Assembly (NCBI GenBank): GCA_964621525.1
Contig: CAZUMS010000029.1
Location: 1 to 49,090, forward strand
Reading direction: 5' to 3'
Source of the DNA: CAZMGV01 sp964621525 [NCBI: uncultured bacterium]
GTDB lineage: Bacteria; JAGRBM01
Length of the DNA: 49,090 nucleotides
Position numbers and translations under genes: made by a program. The notes under the pieces were generated by a model. The model was not told the origin of the DNA. It ran no database searches and saw only the letters and a program-made list of their open reading frames with translations. Positions 28,242 to 37,325 of this stretch are shown piece after piece (position 1 is the stretch's first letter; every line of letters starts with the position of its first letter).

Positions 28242-30236
28242 TCAGCGCAGAATCGTGATCGGCCCGGCGCTCGAATAAATGAGCTGCACGAGGTCGATGG
28301 CATTCGGCGGATCAAGGTCGAGTGCATGCTGAACCGCGACCCGATACAGCAGGATCGACGGCAGCAGGACAAAATCACGGCGTCGGGACAGCTCGATCAG
28401 GTCCTGCTCCAGCGGAGCGCGCTGGAGAGCATTCTTCTCGCGCTCCTGGTTAACCACGAGCACGCCCTTGGTCTGGATGTCTGCATCAGCCAGCGCATGC
28501 AGCAACAGGCGTCCCACATCGGCCTTGGCGAGCCCTTCCTTGGTCACGGGCAGAACAAGGAACTTGCCGATGCCGGCGTCCGCCACAATGAGCCCCTGAC
28601 CGGTGATTTCGGTGGAAGTACTCAGGATATTGCCGAAGAAGTTCCGCACTGCCCGGTGGAATGTTTCAGGCTCGCCCGTCACGAGCGGCGTCCATCCGTC
28701 CACTTTCCCGCGTTTTGCCTGAAGAGCCGCATGTTCATCTTCGAGCTTCTGGATCTCACCCCGGATATCGCGCTGCCGGTCGATGATGTCCGAAAGCCCG
28801 GGCAGGGATGAATGAAGCTCGTCAATCCAGTCGGGCCGCACGGCAGCAGCCGCAGCTGGAGCATCAGGAGTGGAAACTGGTGCCGCCGGTGTCTCTGCTG
28901 CCACCGGAGCAGCGACGGAAGGAGGCTGCGGTTCCGGTACGGGCTCGGGTGCGGGCTCGGCAGCCTTCGGTTCTCCTCCGCCCGCAGAAGAGTCCAGGCC
29001 CGGCCAATCGGAAGTTTCCAGACCGCCGAACGGATCCGGACTATCCAGATTGAACGCCTTGTCGAACTCGGAAGACTCGCCTGCCGTGGATTCAGCCGGA
29101 GCCGATGCGGGAGCCATTTCAGGGACCAGCGCAGGGGCGGCAGCCACAGCTTCCGTACGGGGCATGAAGACCGTCTGATCCGGTGCCGCCTGTTTTTCCG
29201 GTACGGGAGCCTTTGATAGGCTGGCCGGGTCGAAGCTAAGGCGCTTGCTGAAGGGATCGTCCTCCGCCGGTGCCTCGTCAGGCGGAGAGCCTGAATGGCT
29301 GGTACTGTCTGCCGGCGCATCGAACGAAAGCGTTGAAGCAGAAACCGCTTCCTCTGGTTTCTCCGGTTCCGCCGTAGCAGCGGAAGCTGCCAGAGCGCCG
29401 AGATCCATTACCGCATCGCCATCTCCCGGGGTTTCTTCGGCCGAAGCCGCAGATGCATCGCTCTCAAGCTGAAGATCGTCCGCCGAGGCGACAGATAGAT
29501 CCGCGGCTGAGGCCACCCCGGTATCCCCGGACGAGGCGGCCGGTTCCGCTGCAGCCCCGAGATCCATGACTTCGTCGGCATCCACGCCGGACGAGGCGGC
29601 CTCGGCCGGGGGCTGTACCGGAGGAGTTGCAGGAGCGGGGGCTGCTGCTGCTTCGCCCCGGCCTGCACTCCAGGAGACCACCGCAGTCAGGAGTCCCTTC
29701 TTGTCCTCGGACTGGGGGAGCAACATGACAAAACCAGAGCCCGTGCCCCGGAAAATCCCCACCGGAGTCTTGTCCTCGGAGACAAGAAAGGCGTTCGCCC
29801 CATCCAAAGAACTGCCTTCGAATGCACAAGTAGCAAACAGGCTGCCGATAATTTGCGGCGGCAGGTCCGGGCCCTGCTGTCCGGGTTCCTGAACAACCTT
29901 CGTGACAAGGTCGTCCGTCACTTTCAGGGTCGTCCCGATGCCGGGGACCCAGGCGTAAACATTCTTCGTCCCCGACGACGTCCGGATCGTCGGTCGCGTC
30001 GTCAGGCAGATAAGACCGGCACCCCGGGAAATTGCCGCCTGAAGATCGTCCTGGATGTCGAGGAGAAACTTGAACGAGTCTTCGCGAAGCAGGTTCATGT
30101 CGCAGACAAGGATGTCCGCTTCCTTGAGCGCAGAAACGACCACATCCCGGTCCGAACTGGAAAGACCGTACTTGGCGATCTCCACATCGGGCCGGTCAAG
30201 CGCCAGATCGGTCTGTAAAAGCGCAATACGCTTCAC
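28242..30236 (-). CDS. Unrecognised three-part protein with a possible degenerate nuclease-like C-terminus
   Basis: 664 residues. I do not recognise the family. Residues 1 to about 195 look like an alpha/beta domain (MKRIALLQTDLAL; ADILVCDMNLL; GAGLICLTT), possibly of GATase/flavodoxin type. Residues 200-480 are low complexity, rich in Ala, Pro, Ser, Glu, Asp. A short coiled coil (about 490-515) precedes a C-terminal alpha/beta domain (about 525-664) with the order EITGQGLIVAD - KFLVLPVTK - LLLHALADADIQTKGVLVVNQ - LSRRRDFVLLPSILLYRV. That order resembles restriction-endonuclease-like accessory domains (compare L-V-E-V-K and K-G-V-L-V-V-N), but the E-x-K pair is P-V-T-K, so catalysis is doubtful. 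It follows the HAD gene after a 120-bp gap. Confidence 0.55.
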   Translation of the reverse strand: MKRIALLQTDLALDRPDVEIAKYGLSSSDRDVVVSALKEADILVCDMNLLREDSFKFLLDIQDDLQAAISRGAGLICLTTRPTIRTSSGTKNVYAWVPGIGTTLKVTDDLVTKVVQEPGQQGPDLPPQIIGSLFATCAFEGSSLDGANAFLVSEDKTPVGIFRGTGSGFVMLLPQSEDKKGLLTAVVSWSAGRGEAAAAPAPATPPVQPPAEAASSGVDADEVMDLGAAAEPAASSGDTGVASAADLSVASADDLQLESDASAASAEETPGDGDAVMDLGALAASAATAEPEKPEEAVSASTLSFDAPADSTSHSGSPPDEAPAEDDPFSKRLSFDPASLSKAPVPEKQAAPDQTVFMPRTEAVAAAPALVPEMAPASAPAESTAGESSEFDKAFNLDSPDPFGGLETSDWPGLDSSAGGGEPKAAEPAPEPVPEPQPPSVAAPVAAETPAAPVSTPDAPAAAAAVRPDWIDELHSSLPGLSDIIDRQRDIRGEIQKLEDEHAALQAKRGKVDGWTPLVTGEPETFHRAVRNFFGNILSTSTEITGQGLIVADAGIGKFLVLPVTKEGLAKADVGRLLLHALADADIQTKGVLVVNQEREKNALQRAPLEQDLIELSRRRDFVLLPSILLYRVAVQHALDLDPPNAIDLVQLIYSSAGPITILR

Positions 30237-30356
30237 TAAAGACCCCTTCAGCCTTTCCCCAATATTTCTAAGAACTTAGCTAAATTAAGACCGGTCCATG
30301 ACGGTCGGGTCAAGAGCACGGAGATGACAGGTCCGCTATCGATTCAGAATGAATCA

Positions 30357-31040
30357 TCATTCAGGGGCCAGATGGCCCGGTAAATCGGCGACAGAATCGA
30401 TAATGGCGTCCGGGCGGGCATTCTCCAGTTCCGAAGCCGGCGACCCGCCGCTGCGCACGGCAACCGCCCAGAAGCAGCCGGCAGTACGGGCGCTGGAAAT
30501 GTCGTGCGAAAGATCCCCTACCATGGCCATCTGCCCCGCTGTCACACCGAAATGGTCCGCTGCATGGTGGATCATCGTTGATTTGCACCACGACGTGTTC
30601 TTGCGGCCATTCTTGAAATGGAACGACCCCTGCGAGAGTACCAGATCGAAATGGTGCCGGATGCCGAGGGCTTCCAGTTCTGCTTCCACCTGATGATTTT
30701 CGGCCGACCGGTTGGTGATGATGGAAGTCTTTACGCCGAATGCCCGGATCCGGGCCAGCGCATCAGAAACTCCGGGGAACGGATCTCCCAGATGGTCTCC
30801 CGGCTGGAAGCAGAAGCGGTCCAGGAAATCCCTCCAGAATTCTTCTGTCCGTTCCGGGCCCACATCGCCCGACAGGCCGCCGGTCTTGTACCGCCGGTGA
30901 AACTCTTCATGCGGGAGTTCGTGAAGCCCCAGTCCCGAGCGTGCGCCGTTGAATGCACGGTGAAACCGGCGCTCCACATTCACGATCGTACCGTCAAGAT
31001 CGAAATTAATGACTTTCGGCAGAGGAACACGGGTCTTCAA
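30357..31040 (-). CDS. HAD-superfamily hydrolase, phosphoglycolate-phosphatase-like
   Basis: About 227 residues from a TTG at 31040 whose TTGA overlaps the hslO stop by 4 bp; a longer frame would run through hslO. HAD motifs: I, NFDLDGTIVN (about 10-19) with the nucleophile Asp; II, SIITNRS; III, a lysine in the SQGSFHFKNGRK segment; IV, MVGDLSHDI. The alpha-helical cap between motifs I and II is of the C1 type used by phosphoglycolate and sugar-phosphate phosphatases. Substrate cannot be set. Translational coupling to Hsp33 suggests joint expression. An imperfect operator-like inverted repeat (30350-30363) overlaps its 3' end. Confidence 0.85.
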   Translation of the reverse strand: MKTRVPLPKVINFDLDGTIVNVERRFHRAFNGARSGLGLHELPHEEFHRRYKTGGLSGDVGPERTEEFWRDFLDRFCFQPGDHLGDPFPGVSDALARIRAFGVKTSIITNRSAENHQVEAELEALGIRHHFDLVLSQGSFHFKNGRKNTSWCKSTMIHHAADHFGVTAGQMAMVGDLSHDISSARTAGCFWAVAVRSGGSPASELENARPDAIIDSVADLPGHLAPE

Positions 31041-31951
31041 TTGGGCAATCCGCCTTTCTCGCGGGGTCCGCCCGTATAGCCGGACATTTCCTCCGGCGAA
31101 AAGGCGTACTCGCCGTTGCACCAGTGGCAGTGGGCCACCGCCGAACCGTCCGGCTCAAGCAGGGAAACGAGATCGTCATGGGCCATCTGGCGGAAAATAT
31201 TCGAGACGCGCTCCCGGGAACAGTTGCACTGGAAGCGGACCGGAGCGATGTCGAGAACGGTCGGCCGGAATTCCGTCAGGACAGTCTCGACGAGCTTTTC
31301 CGGATTATCGACAAGATCCGCCGGCCAGCCCTGCCGTTCGTACCGGTCCAGCTGCTCGCGAAGCGGCACAAACAGGTCCAGTGACGTGCCGGGAAGCGCC
31401 TGCACTGACAGGCCGCCGGCCCGATGGAGCGAACGCCCCCAGGCATTCATGATCCGGACCTCGGTCTCGACCTGATCCGATGTCGACACATGCAGGGCGA
31501 TATCGGCGCCGATTGCGCCGAGCCGGAATTCCGTCACGCCCTGATAAACGACACGCCCCGGCGTCGAACGGGTGATCTGTACGATGCCCGGAGGCGACAT
31601 GAGCGTGGATGCCGTCACACCGGCGGGCCATTCGGACTCCGGAGCCGTCCGGATATAGCCGCGCAGATTACCACGGTGGTCGATATCCGTGTTGATGGAC
31701 CGCATGAGCCCCCGTCCATGAATCGAGAGGGCATATTTTTCTTCCATTTTGATCGGCGATGCGAGGAGCGCCGTGCTCACGAGCGCCTCGGAAAGCACTT
31801 CGGCAGAAGGCCCCTCCAGATTGTGAACCAGACAGGCACGGCCGACCGAGTCGGTGAGACGCCCGGCGACGAAACGGAATGCTCCGTCGTCGAGGACACC
31901 TCTGACAAGGCGGTCACCGGTGTGCAGCGATCTGTCAAGCGAAGGAAGCAT
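31037..31951 (-). CDS. hslO: Redox-regulated chaperone Hsp33
   Basis: 304 residues. Hsp33 is a holdase activated by oxidation, which releases zinc from its four cysteines and unfolds the linker. The N-terminal domain shows the family pattern (LEGPSAEVLSEALVSTALLASPIKMEE split over 46-72, then SIHGRGLMRSINTDID). The zinc module is complete: FQCNCSRERV (C-x-C, near 233-237) and HCHWCNGEY (C-x-x-C, near 275-279). The start is the ATG at 31951. It lies 88 bp downstream of moaA and is coupled to the HAD gene by a 4-bp overlap. Confidence 0.95.
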   Translation of the reverse strand: MLPSLDRSLHTGDRLVRGVLDDGAFRFVAGRLTDSVGRACLVHNLEGPSAEVLSEALVSTALLASPIKMEEKYALSIHGRGLMRSINTDIDHRGNLRGYIRTAPESEWPAGVTASTLMSPPGIVQITRSTPGRVVYQGVTEFRLGAIGADIALHVSTSDQVETEVRIMNAWGRSLHRAGGLSVQALPGTSLDLFVPLREQLDRYERQGWPADLVDNPEKLVETVLTEFRPTVLDIAPVRFQCNCSRERVSNIFRQMAHDDLVSLLEPDGSAVAHCHWCNGEYAFSPEEMSGYTGGPREKGGLPN

Positions 31952-32039
31952 TCAGGTCCAATCCGGCTGGAAACGGAATTCCAGCGACTCCCTACTATAA
32001 TCATGGATGCCGGAAGGAGAAGACGGGCAGTCTGAAGCC

Positions 32040-33041
32040 TCAACCGCCAATGGCGGACATGTACCGGGCTGAAGGGGCCTCCTGATACTGGCCGATCAGG
32101 TGGGCTTCCGGCTTTTCCCGCGTGATCCGCTGGAATATCCGGACGATATCGGCATCCGACTTTGCCGGATCCCTCACAATGGACCTGAGATCGCACTCGG
32201 CATTGTCGAACAGGCACCAGCGGAGCTGACCGTCGGCCGTGAGCCGGAGGCGGTCACAGTGCTCGCAGAAGCTGTGACTGACCGCCGAGATGAACTCCAC
32301 ACGGCCGGGGGCTCCCCGGACCTGGTACAAAAGGTTATTCCCCTTGGAACCCGCCTCAGGCGTGTGTTCGAACGGGAACTCAAGGCCGATCCGGCGAATC
32401 AGCTCGGCCGAAGGAATGGTCGAGCCGAGTGTTTCCACGTTTTCGTACTGCCCTGAAAGCGGCATGTTCTCGATAAACCTGACAATCACAGGCGCCCGGG
32501 TCGTCCATTCGACGAAATCCAGCACTTCATCGTCGTTCACGCCGGGCAGCACGACACAGTTCAGTTTGATCGGCGAAAAACCGGCCTTCTCCGCTGCACG
32601 TATGCCTTCCATAACCCGGTGGTGGTCGTTCCGCTTGCTGATCCTGAGAAAGGTATCCGGCCGGAACGTATCGAGGCTGATATTGATCCGCCGGACCCCA
32701 GCCGCCCGGATTTCATCGGCCATGCCCGCCAGCAGAATACCGTTCGTCGTGAGCGTGACGTCTTTCAGGCCTTCGATCCCGCAGAGCATCCGCAGGAAAT
32801 CAACAATCCCGTTGCGAACCAGCGGCTCGCCGCCTGTCACCCGGATTTTTTCGATACCGAGCGGAACCGTTGCCCGAACAACACGCACCCATTCCTCGTA
32901 GCTGAGCAGTTCATGCCGCTCTTTCCACTCGAGGCCTTCCTCCGGCATGCAGTAGGTACACCGGAGGTTGCATCTGTCCGTCACCGAGATCCGCAGATAC
33001 CGGATCCGGCGATGAAAGGAATCTGTAAGTGCTTCCGCCAT
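32040..33041 (-). CDS. moaA: GTP 3',8-cyclase MoaA
   Basis: 333 residues, full length. Radical-SAM enzyme for the first step of molybdopterin synthesis. The N-terminal 4Fe-4S motif CNLRCTYC follows ISVTDR (about 18-31); the C-terminal cluster motif CEHCDRLRLTADGQLRWC (C-x2-C-x13-C) is intact and the protein ends in the functionally required Gly-Gly (MSAIGG). The SAM-binding RVTGGEPL and substrate-binding RFIENMPL segments are present. No other moa or moe gene is in the window. It lies 79 bp downstream of the PBP1A gene. Confidence 0.97.
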   Translation of the reverse strand: MAEALTDSFHRRIRYLRISVTDRCNLRCTYCMPEEGLEWKERHELLSYEEWVRVVRATVPLGIEKIRVTGGEPLVRNGIVDFLRMLCGIEGLKDVTLTTNGILLAGMADEIRAAGVRRINISLDTFRPDTFLRISKRNDHHRVMEGIRAAEKAGFSPIKLNCVVLPGVNDDEVLDFVEWTTRAPVIVRFIENMPLSGQYENVETLGSTIPSAELIRRIGLEFPFEHTPEAGSKGNNLLYQVRGAPGRVEFISAVSHSFCEHCDRLRLTADGQLRWCLFDNAECDLRSIVRDPAKSDADIVRIFQRITREKPEAHLIGQYQEAPSARYMSAIGG

Positions 33042-33120
33042 TCCGCTTTCAATTTAACCCAATGGATTCACGGCAGAGAAACAGCGCCGCACCAGGTTGC
33101 CCTTGGAAATGACGTGTGCG

Positions 33121-36018
33121 TCAGTCCTTGGGGATGTCATTCTCATTGACGGGCGAACCTTCCGGAGCGACCGGTTCTTCGACAGCACCCAGTTCAAGTT
33201 CCTCGTAAAGAGAGCCCGACCCTTCAGTTGCACCAGAAGTGGCACCCTCTTCCGGCTCCGGAGGTTCGGTACCGGCAACAAACGGGACGATAATATCGTC
33301 GGAGGTGAATTTTTTCTGGTGGCGGATCTCCGCGGGAGGAAAGCCCTTTCCGCCCTGGGCAATCCAGTCGGCCAGCACGGGGTCGGCCAGCCGCTCACCC
33401 GTCCGGCGGTTCACCCGGCAGAAAACGATGCTGTCCGGTACCGGGAACTGGTCCACTTCGCCCTCGACAGCCACCGACTGCATGAAATCCAGCCAGGTCG
33501 GTGCCGCCAGGAGGCCGCCCGAAGCGTGCCGCCCCAAGGTTCGGTTGTCGTCGAAGCCAAACCAGACGGCAGTCACCAGCTTGGGGTTGAACCCGATAAA
33601 CCACGTATCGCGGCTGTCACTGGACGTTCCGGTCTTGCCGCCTGCCGGCCGGCCGTATGAAGCCGCTCGCGTGCCGGTGCCTTCGGTAATGACCGCGCCG
33701 AGCATGGAGGTCATAACGTAGGCGGCTCCCGGACTGATGATCTGGTCTTCGGGGGGCTCGCCATCGGGCCCAGTCCTGCCGATATAACGGCCGGGAATCT
33801 TAAATACAGGCTCACTGCCGGGAACAGCGGCTTCCACCAGCAAGCGGTCCATGACCCGGTGGCCTCCGTTCGGAAAAATGGAAAAGGCCCTGGCCATCTC
33901 CAGCAGAGTCACCGGGGCGGAACCCAGAGCAAGTGTAAAATCCTTGGGCATCTCCGACTGGAGCCCGAGCCGCCGGATGAACTCACGGGCATTCGCCACG
34001 CCGACCTTCTCGTCCAGCACCATGCGTACCGCGATCGTGTTCACGGAAAGCGCCAGCGCTTTCCGGAGCGTAATTTCCCCGAGGAACGCGTCGTCGTGAT
34101 TCTTGGGCATCCAGTGCTCTTCCTGACGCGCTCCCGGAAGAACCACTGCGGTATCCAGAACCCTGGTCATCGATGTGTAACCGTTCTCGATTGCCAGTGC
34201 GTAAATCAGCGGCTTGAACGAGCTGCCCGGCTGACGGAGCGCCTGCGTGACGCGGTTGAAACTGCTCTTCTCGAAACTGTAGCCGCCCTGCATCGCGCGG
34301 ATGTCGCCCGTAAATGGATCCAGGGCAACAAGCCCACCCTGGATTTCCGGTTCCTGCTCCAGAGCGAGTTGAACCACTGGAGCCGGGATCCCTTCCGGGA
34401 GCTTCAGAAACTCCAGTCCGGTCACTTCCGCCTCGACTCTGGAAACCCAAACGAGATCGCCTTTCTTGAGCGCCTGCGCCGGATCCTTGATCTTGCCTCC
34501 CGACGGTCCGACTTCCAGCACATGCTTGAAAGCCCAGTCCATCGCCGACAGGGGAAGCACACCCGTCACCGAAGGTGAAAGACCCAGCAGAACAGCCTTC
34601 TCCGGAACGGCGCCTTTGGCGGCTGTCCGCTTCAGACTCCCCAGCTCCAGTATGACGGCCTTGTACCAGCGGCCAGGTTCAGGCAGCGGGCTTTCTTCCG
34701 TAAACGAATTCCACTCTCCGGCTTCCCGGATCCCGTCAGCGGCATTCGGGATGCTCCTGAGCGGTCCTCTCCATCCGGACAGCTTGTCCGCACGCTCGAT
34801 TCCCCGGCGGAGGGCATCGTATGCGGCCTTCTGAATGGTTTCGTCGATGGTCGTCTTCACACGCACGCCCGACGTAAACAGGTTTTCCTCTCCGCCCATC
34901 CGCTGGATCAGGTTGAGCCGGACTTCCTCCATCGCATACGAGAGATGCGGGCGGTCGGAATGGAACCGGGGCGCGGGAAAGACCCGGACCGTTTCCTCAA
35001 GCGCTGCGCGGTACTCATCTTTCGTGATCATCCGGTTATCCAGCATCTGCTGGAGCACATACCGCTGGCGCTCGGTCGCACCGGAAAAATTGATCACGGG
35101 ATTCAGGCTTGTGGGAGCCTTCGGCAGCCCGGCCAGCATGGCCGCTTCGGCGATGCTGAGCTCATCCATTTCCTTGTGGAAGTAGGTTTCGGCAGCAGCC
35201 CGGATGCCGTAGGCATTGTTCCCCAGGAAGATCTGGTTCAGGTAGAGATACATGATCTCTTCCTTGGAGAAATTCTTTTCGATCCGGTAGGCGAGAATCG
35301 CTTCCTTCACTTTCCGCTGAAGACTCCGCTCGTTGGTCAGTAGGAACGTCTTGGCCACCTGCTGGGTGATGGTGGAAGCCCCCTGCTTTACTCCGCCGGC
35401 AAGGAAATTCTTCACTGCCGCACGAAAGATGGCCCACAGATCGATGCCACCGTGCTCGAAAAAGGATGAATCCTCCGCAGCCTGGAATGCATTCACGACC
35501 CGCTTGGGTATCTTTTCATAAGGAACCAGTTTGCGGCGCTCTTTCCAGAACTCCCAGACGACCACCCCGTTCCGGTCTTCGACCTCCACCGACTGGTAAG
35601 GCCGGTAGGACGACAGCCTGTCCAGCTTCGGAAGGTCACGGGACATCTGAAGATAGAGAAAAACCGACGCACCGGTCCCTGCCATCAGAAGAAGGATGCA
35701 GAATGCCAAAGCATATCGAAGCAGGTTCCTCCGCCTGAGCACTTCGGGGGCTGGCGGCGGCTCTCCTGCCGGCGCCGGTGAAAATTCATCGTCGGGAGGA
35801 GATGGAGCCTCTTCGGGCCGGTCAGAGGTCGCTACCGGATCCGCCATCCAGTCGGGATTCCCCGCCGGAAGCGAAAGGTCGAGCTTGTCCTGCAGGCGCT
35901 GGCCGCCGGGAACGGTTGCCTTGTCGTCGCCAGCCTCCGGGGCCGGTCCTGTCCCGGATGCCGAAGCTCCGTCCGGAGCTACCGGCGGTGGATCAGTTTT
36001 GGTTTCGTCCGAACTCAA
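33121..36018 (-). CDS. mrcA: Penicillin-binding protein 1A (glycosyltransferase/transpeptidase)
   Basis: 965 residues. Bifunctional class A PBP that polymerises and crosslinks peptidoglycan. A disordered, Pro/Asp/Ala-rich cytoplasmic tail (1-95) precedes one transmembrane helix (about 100-124). The GT51 domain has EDSSFFEHGGID (catalytic Glu182) and QGASTITQQVAK (212-223), with the second Glu in KVKEAIL (Glu239). The transpeptidase has SSFK (serine 599), SVN (658-660) and KTG (795-797). An insertion region between about 410 and 560 corresponds to the OB-like domain of PBP1A. The C-terminal tail is acidic. The cytoplasmic tail is much longer than the handful of residues usual in PBP1A. It diverges from the CPBP gene. 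Confidence 0.96.
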   Translation of the reverse strand: MSSDETKTDPPPVAPDGASASGTGPAPEAGDDKATVPGGQRLQDKLDLSLPAGNPDWMADPVATSDRPEEAPSPPDDEFSPAPAGEPPPAPEVLRRRNLLRYALAFCILLLMAGTGASVFLYLQMSRDLPKLDRLSSYRPYQSVEVEDRNGVVVWEFWKERRKLVPYEKIPKRVVNAFQAAEDSSFFEHGGIDLWAIFRAAVKNFLAGGVKQGASTITQQVAKTFLLTNERSLQRKVKEAILAYRIEKNFSKEEIMYLYLNQIFLGNNAYGIRAAAETYFHKEMDELSIAEAAMLAGLPKAPTSLNPVINFSGATERQRYVLQQMLDNRMITKDEYRAALEETVRVFPAPRFHSDRPHLSYAMEEVRLNLIQRMGGEENLFTSGVRVKTTIDETIQKAAYDALRRGIERADKLSGWRGPLRSIPNAADGIREAGEWNSFTEESPLPEPGRWYKAVILELGSLKRTAAKGAVPEKAVLLGLSPSVTGVLPLSAMDWAFKHVLEVGPSGGKIKDPAQALKKGDLVWVSRVEAEVTGLEFLKLPEGIPAPVVQLALEQEPEIQGGLVALDPFTGDIRAMQGGYSFEKSSFNRVTQALRQPGSSFKPLIYALAIENGYTSMTRVLDTAVVLPGARQEEHWMPKNHDDAFLGEITLRKALALSVNTIAVRMVLDEKVGVANAREFIRRLGLQSEMPKDFTLALGSAPVTLLEMARAFSIFPNGGHRVMDRLLVEAAVPGSEPVFKIPGRYIGRTGPDGEPPEDQIISPGAAYVMTSMLGAVITEGTGTRAASYGRPAGGKTGTSSDSRDTWFIGFNPKLVTAVWFGFDDNRTLGRHASGGLLAAPTWLDFMQSVAVEGEVDQFPVPDSIVFCRVNRRTGERLADPVLADWIAQGGKGFPPAEIRHQKKFTSDDIIVPFVAGTEPPEPEEGATSGATEGSGSLYEELELGAVEEPVAPEGSPVNENDIPKD

Positions 36019-36111
36019 CCAGACTCCCCTATCGGAAATCCCGGCTGCCTGCCAGGGGGAGGACGAGTCTACAACTTTCGGCCCCCGTCAGGTAAATGGC
36101 TGAAACAATAG

Positions 36112-36723
36112 ATGAAAACGCCCTCATTTCCTTCCGATCTCCTTCAGCCCGCCGGACTGCTCCTCGGGGCTTTCGCGCTACGTGCACTCGGGCTGGACAT
36201 GATCGGCTCCCTCGCCGGTTATGCGGTCATGCTTTACACGCCGCTCTGGGCGGAAAGCCGCGGCAAGCTGACACTGGCGGAGCTGGGACTCGGCCCCCGA
36301 TGGGAGAAACCGGCATTTACCGGAGCCGTGGCTGCCCTGATCCTGTGCAGCCTGCTCGCGGCCGTCTGGCATTTCATGGGCGGCTGGTTCCCCTGGATCG
36401 GCAGGCTTGCCGATCCCGATTTCTCGCGCCTTCTGTCATCGGGGGCGATCGGGATGATTTTTCTGTATCCAGCCGCCGAAGAACTGTTTTTCCGCGGCTA
36501 TGTCCAGAAACGGCTGACCGATGCCGGCAACGATCCGGTGTCGGTGGTTGCCCTGCAGGCGGGACTTTTCGCTGTCACGCACCTCGTGTCACATCTGAAC
36601 CCCGCCGCCCTGCTCACATTTTTTCCGGGTCTCGTCATGGGAGTGCTCCGACGCCGGGAGCGGCACCTTGGCGCTCCCTTCGTCTTCCACGCACTCGCCA
36701 ACGCTTTTGTGATTGTCTGGTAA
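36112..36723 (+). CDS. CPBP-family intramembrane metalloprotease
   Basis: 203 residues with about five to six hydrophobic helices. The CPBP (Abi, CAAX-protease and bacteriocin-processing) motifs are present: YPAAEELFFRGYVQ (E-E-x-x-x-R), HLVSH in the second metal motif and FVFHALANAF at the C-terminus. Such proteases cleave within or beside the membrane; prokaryotic roles include immunity to bacteriocins and peptide processing. No bacteriocin gene is visible nearby. It is a lone plus-strand gene diverging from PBP1A, with its stop 3 bp from that of the SRPBCC gene. Confidence 0.87.
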   Translation: MKTPSFPSDLLQPAGLLLGAFALRALGLDMIGSLAGYAVMLYTPLWAESRGKLTLAELGLGPRWEKPAFTGAVAALILCSLLAAVWHFMGGWFPWIGRLADPDFSRLLSSGAIGMIFLYPAAEELFFRGYVQKRLTDAGNDPVSVVALQAGLFAVTHLVSHLNPAALLTFFPGLVMGVLRRRERHLGAPFVFHALANAFVIVW

Positions 36724-36726
36724 GCG

Positions 36727-37296
36727 TTATCCGTGGACCGGATCGCCTGCCGGGCCCTGCGCCGCTTTCACCGACATGCGCCGGATCTGGAGCAGCATCA
36801 TCCCGATCACCAGATAGTGAACCCACTGGAAGAAAAAGAGCCACACAAGACGGAACAGCGGGTCCTCAATGGAACAGTCCGCCGTGAACTCCAGCTCCGT
36901 TGCATTGTCATCGTCCGGATCGGGCCGGAGCGTCCAGGTCAGTTTCCCGCGGAGGGGGCCATCCGTGTATTTCAGCCGGATACGGCGGCCTTCCTCGGCC
37001 TTCGTCACTTCCAATCCGATCAGCAGGCCGTCAAAGAGCGGGTTGAGTTCCACACGGTCGCCCTTCTGCATGAACTCATGGGCGGGGAACCGGAACCGGT
37101 ATCCCATCAGGGATCCTTCGACTGGACTCCCGTCCGGAGATTCTGGCTGGACTTGCAGAATCCGGCGGAGCGCACCGTAGCCTCCAATGACCTCGTAAAC
37201 GGTATCGACCGGTGCGCCGATGCGAACCACATATCGCTCGAGTTCGAGTTCCCCGGTCAGCGGCCCGACAATGAACTGTTCGACGGGATTGAGCAT
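36727..37296 (-). CDS. SRPBCC-fold protein with C-terminal membrane helix
   Basis: 189 residues. The body has the pattern of polyketide-cyclase/START-like SRPBCC proteins: LERYVVRIGAPVDTVYEVIGG at the start, GLLIGLEVTKAEEG and the ELEFTADCSIEDPL strand. One hydrophobic helix (about 155-175) follows, predicting attachment to the membrane with a cytoplasmic lipid- or ligand-binding cavity. No enzymatic residues are evident. It lies 29 bp downstream of the PlsC-like gene, so a role in lipid handling is possible (inference). Confidence 0.6.
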   Translation of the reverse strand: MLNPVEQFIVGPLTGELELERYVVRIGAPVDTVYEVIGGYGALRRILQVQPESPDGSPVEGSLMGYRFRFPAHEFMQKGDRVELNPLFDGLLIGLEVTKAEEGRRIRLKYTDGPLRGKLTWTLRPDPDDDNATELEFTADCSIEDPLFRLVWLFFFQWVHYLVIGMMLLQIRRMSVKAAQGPAGDPVHG

Positions 37297-37325
37297 GGCT
37301 TCTGTCCTCCCGTCACTCCATCCGG

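Noticed and set aside
36112-36723. CPBP protease as part of a bacteriocin or abortive-infection locus
   Set aside because: No bacteriocin-like small ORF, transporter or defence gene lies beside it; neighbours are PBP1A and lipid genes.
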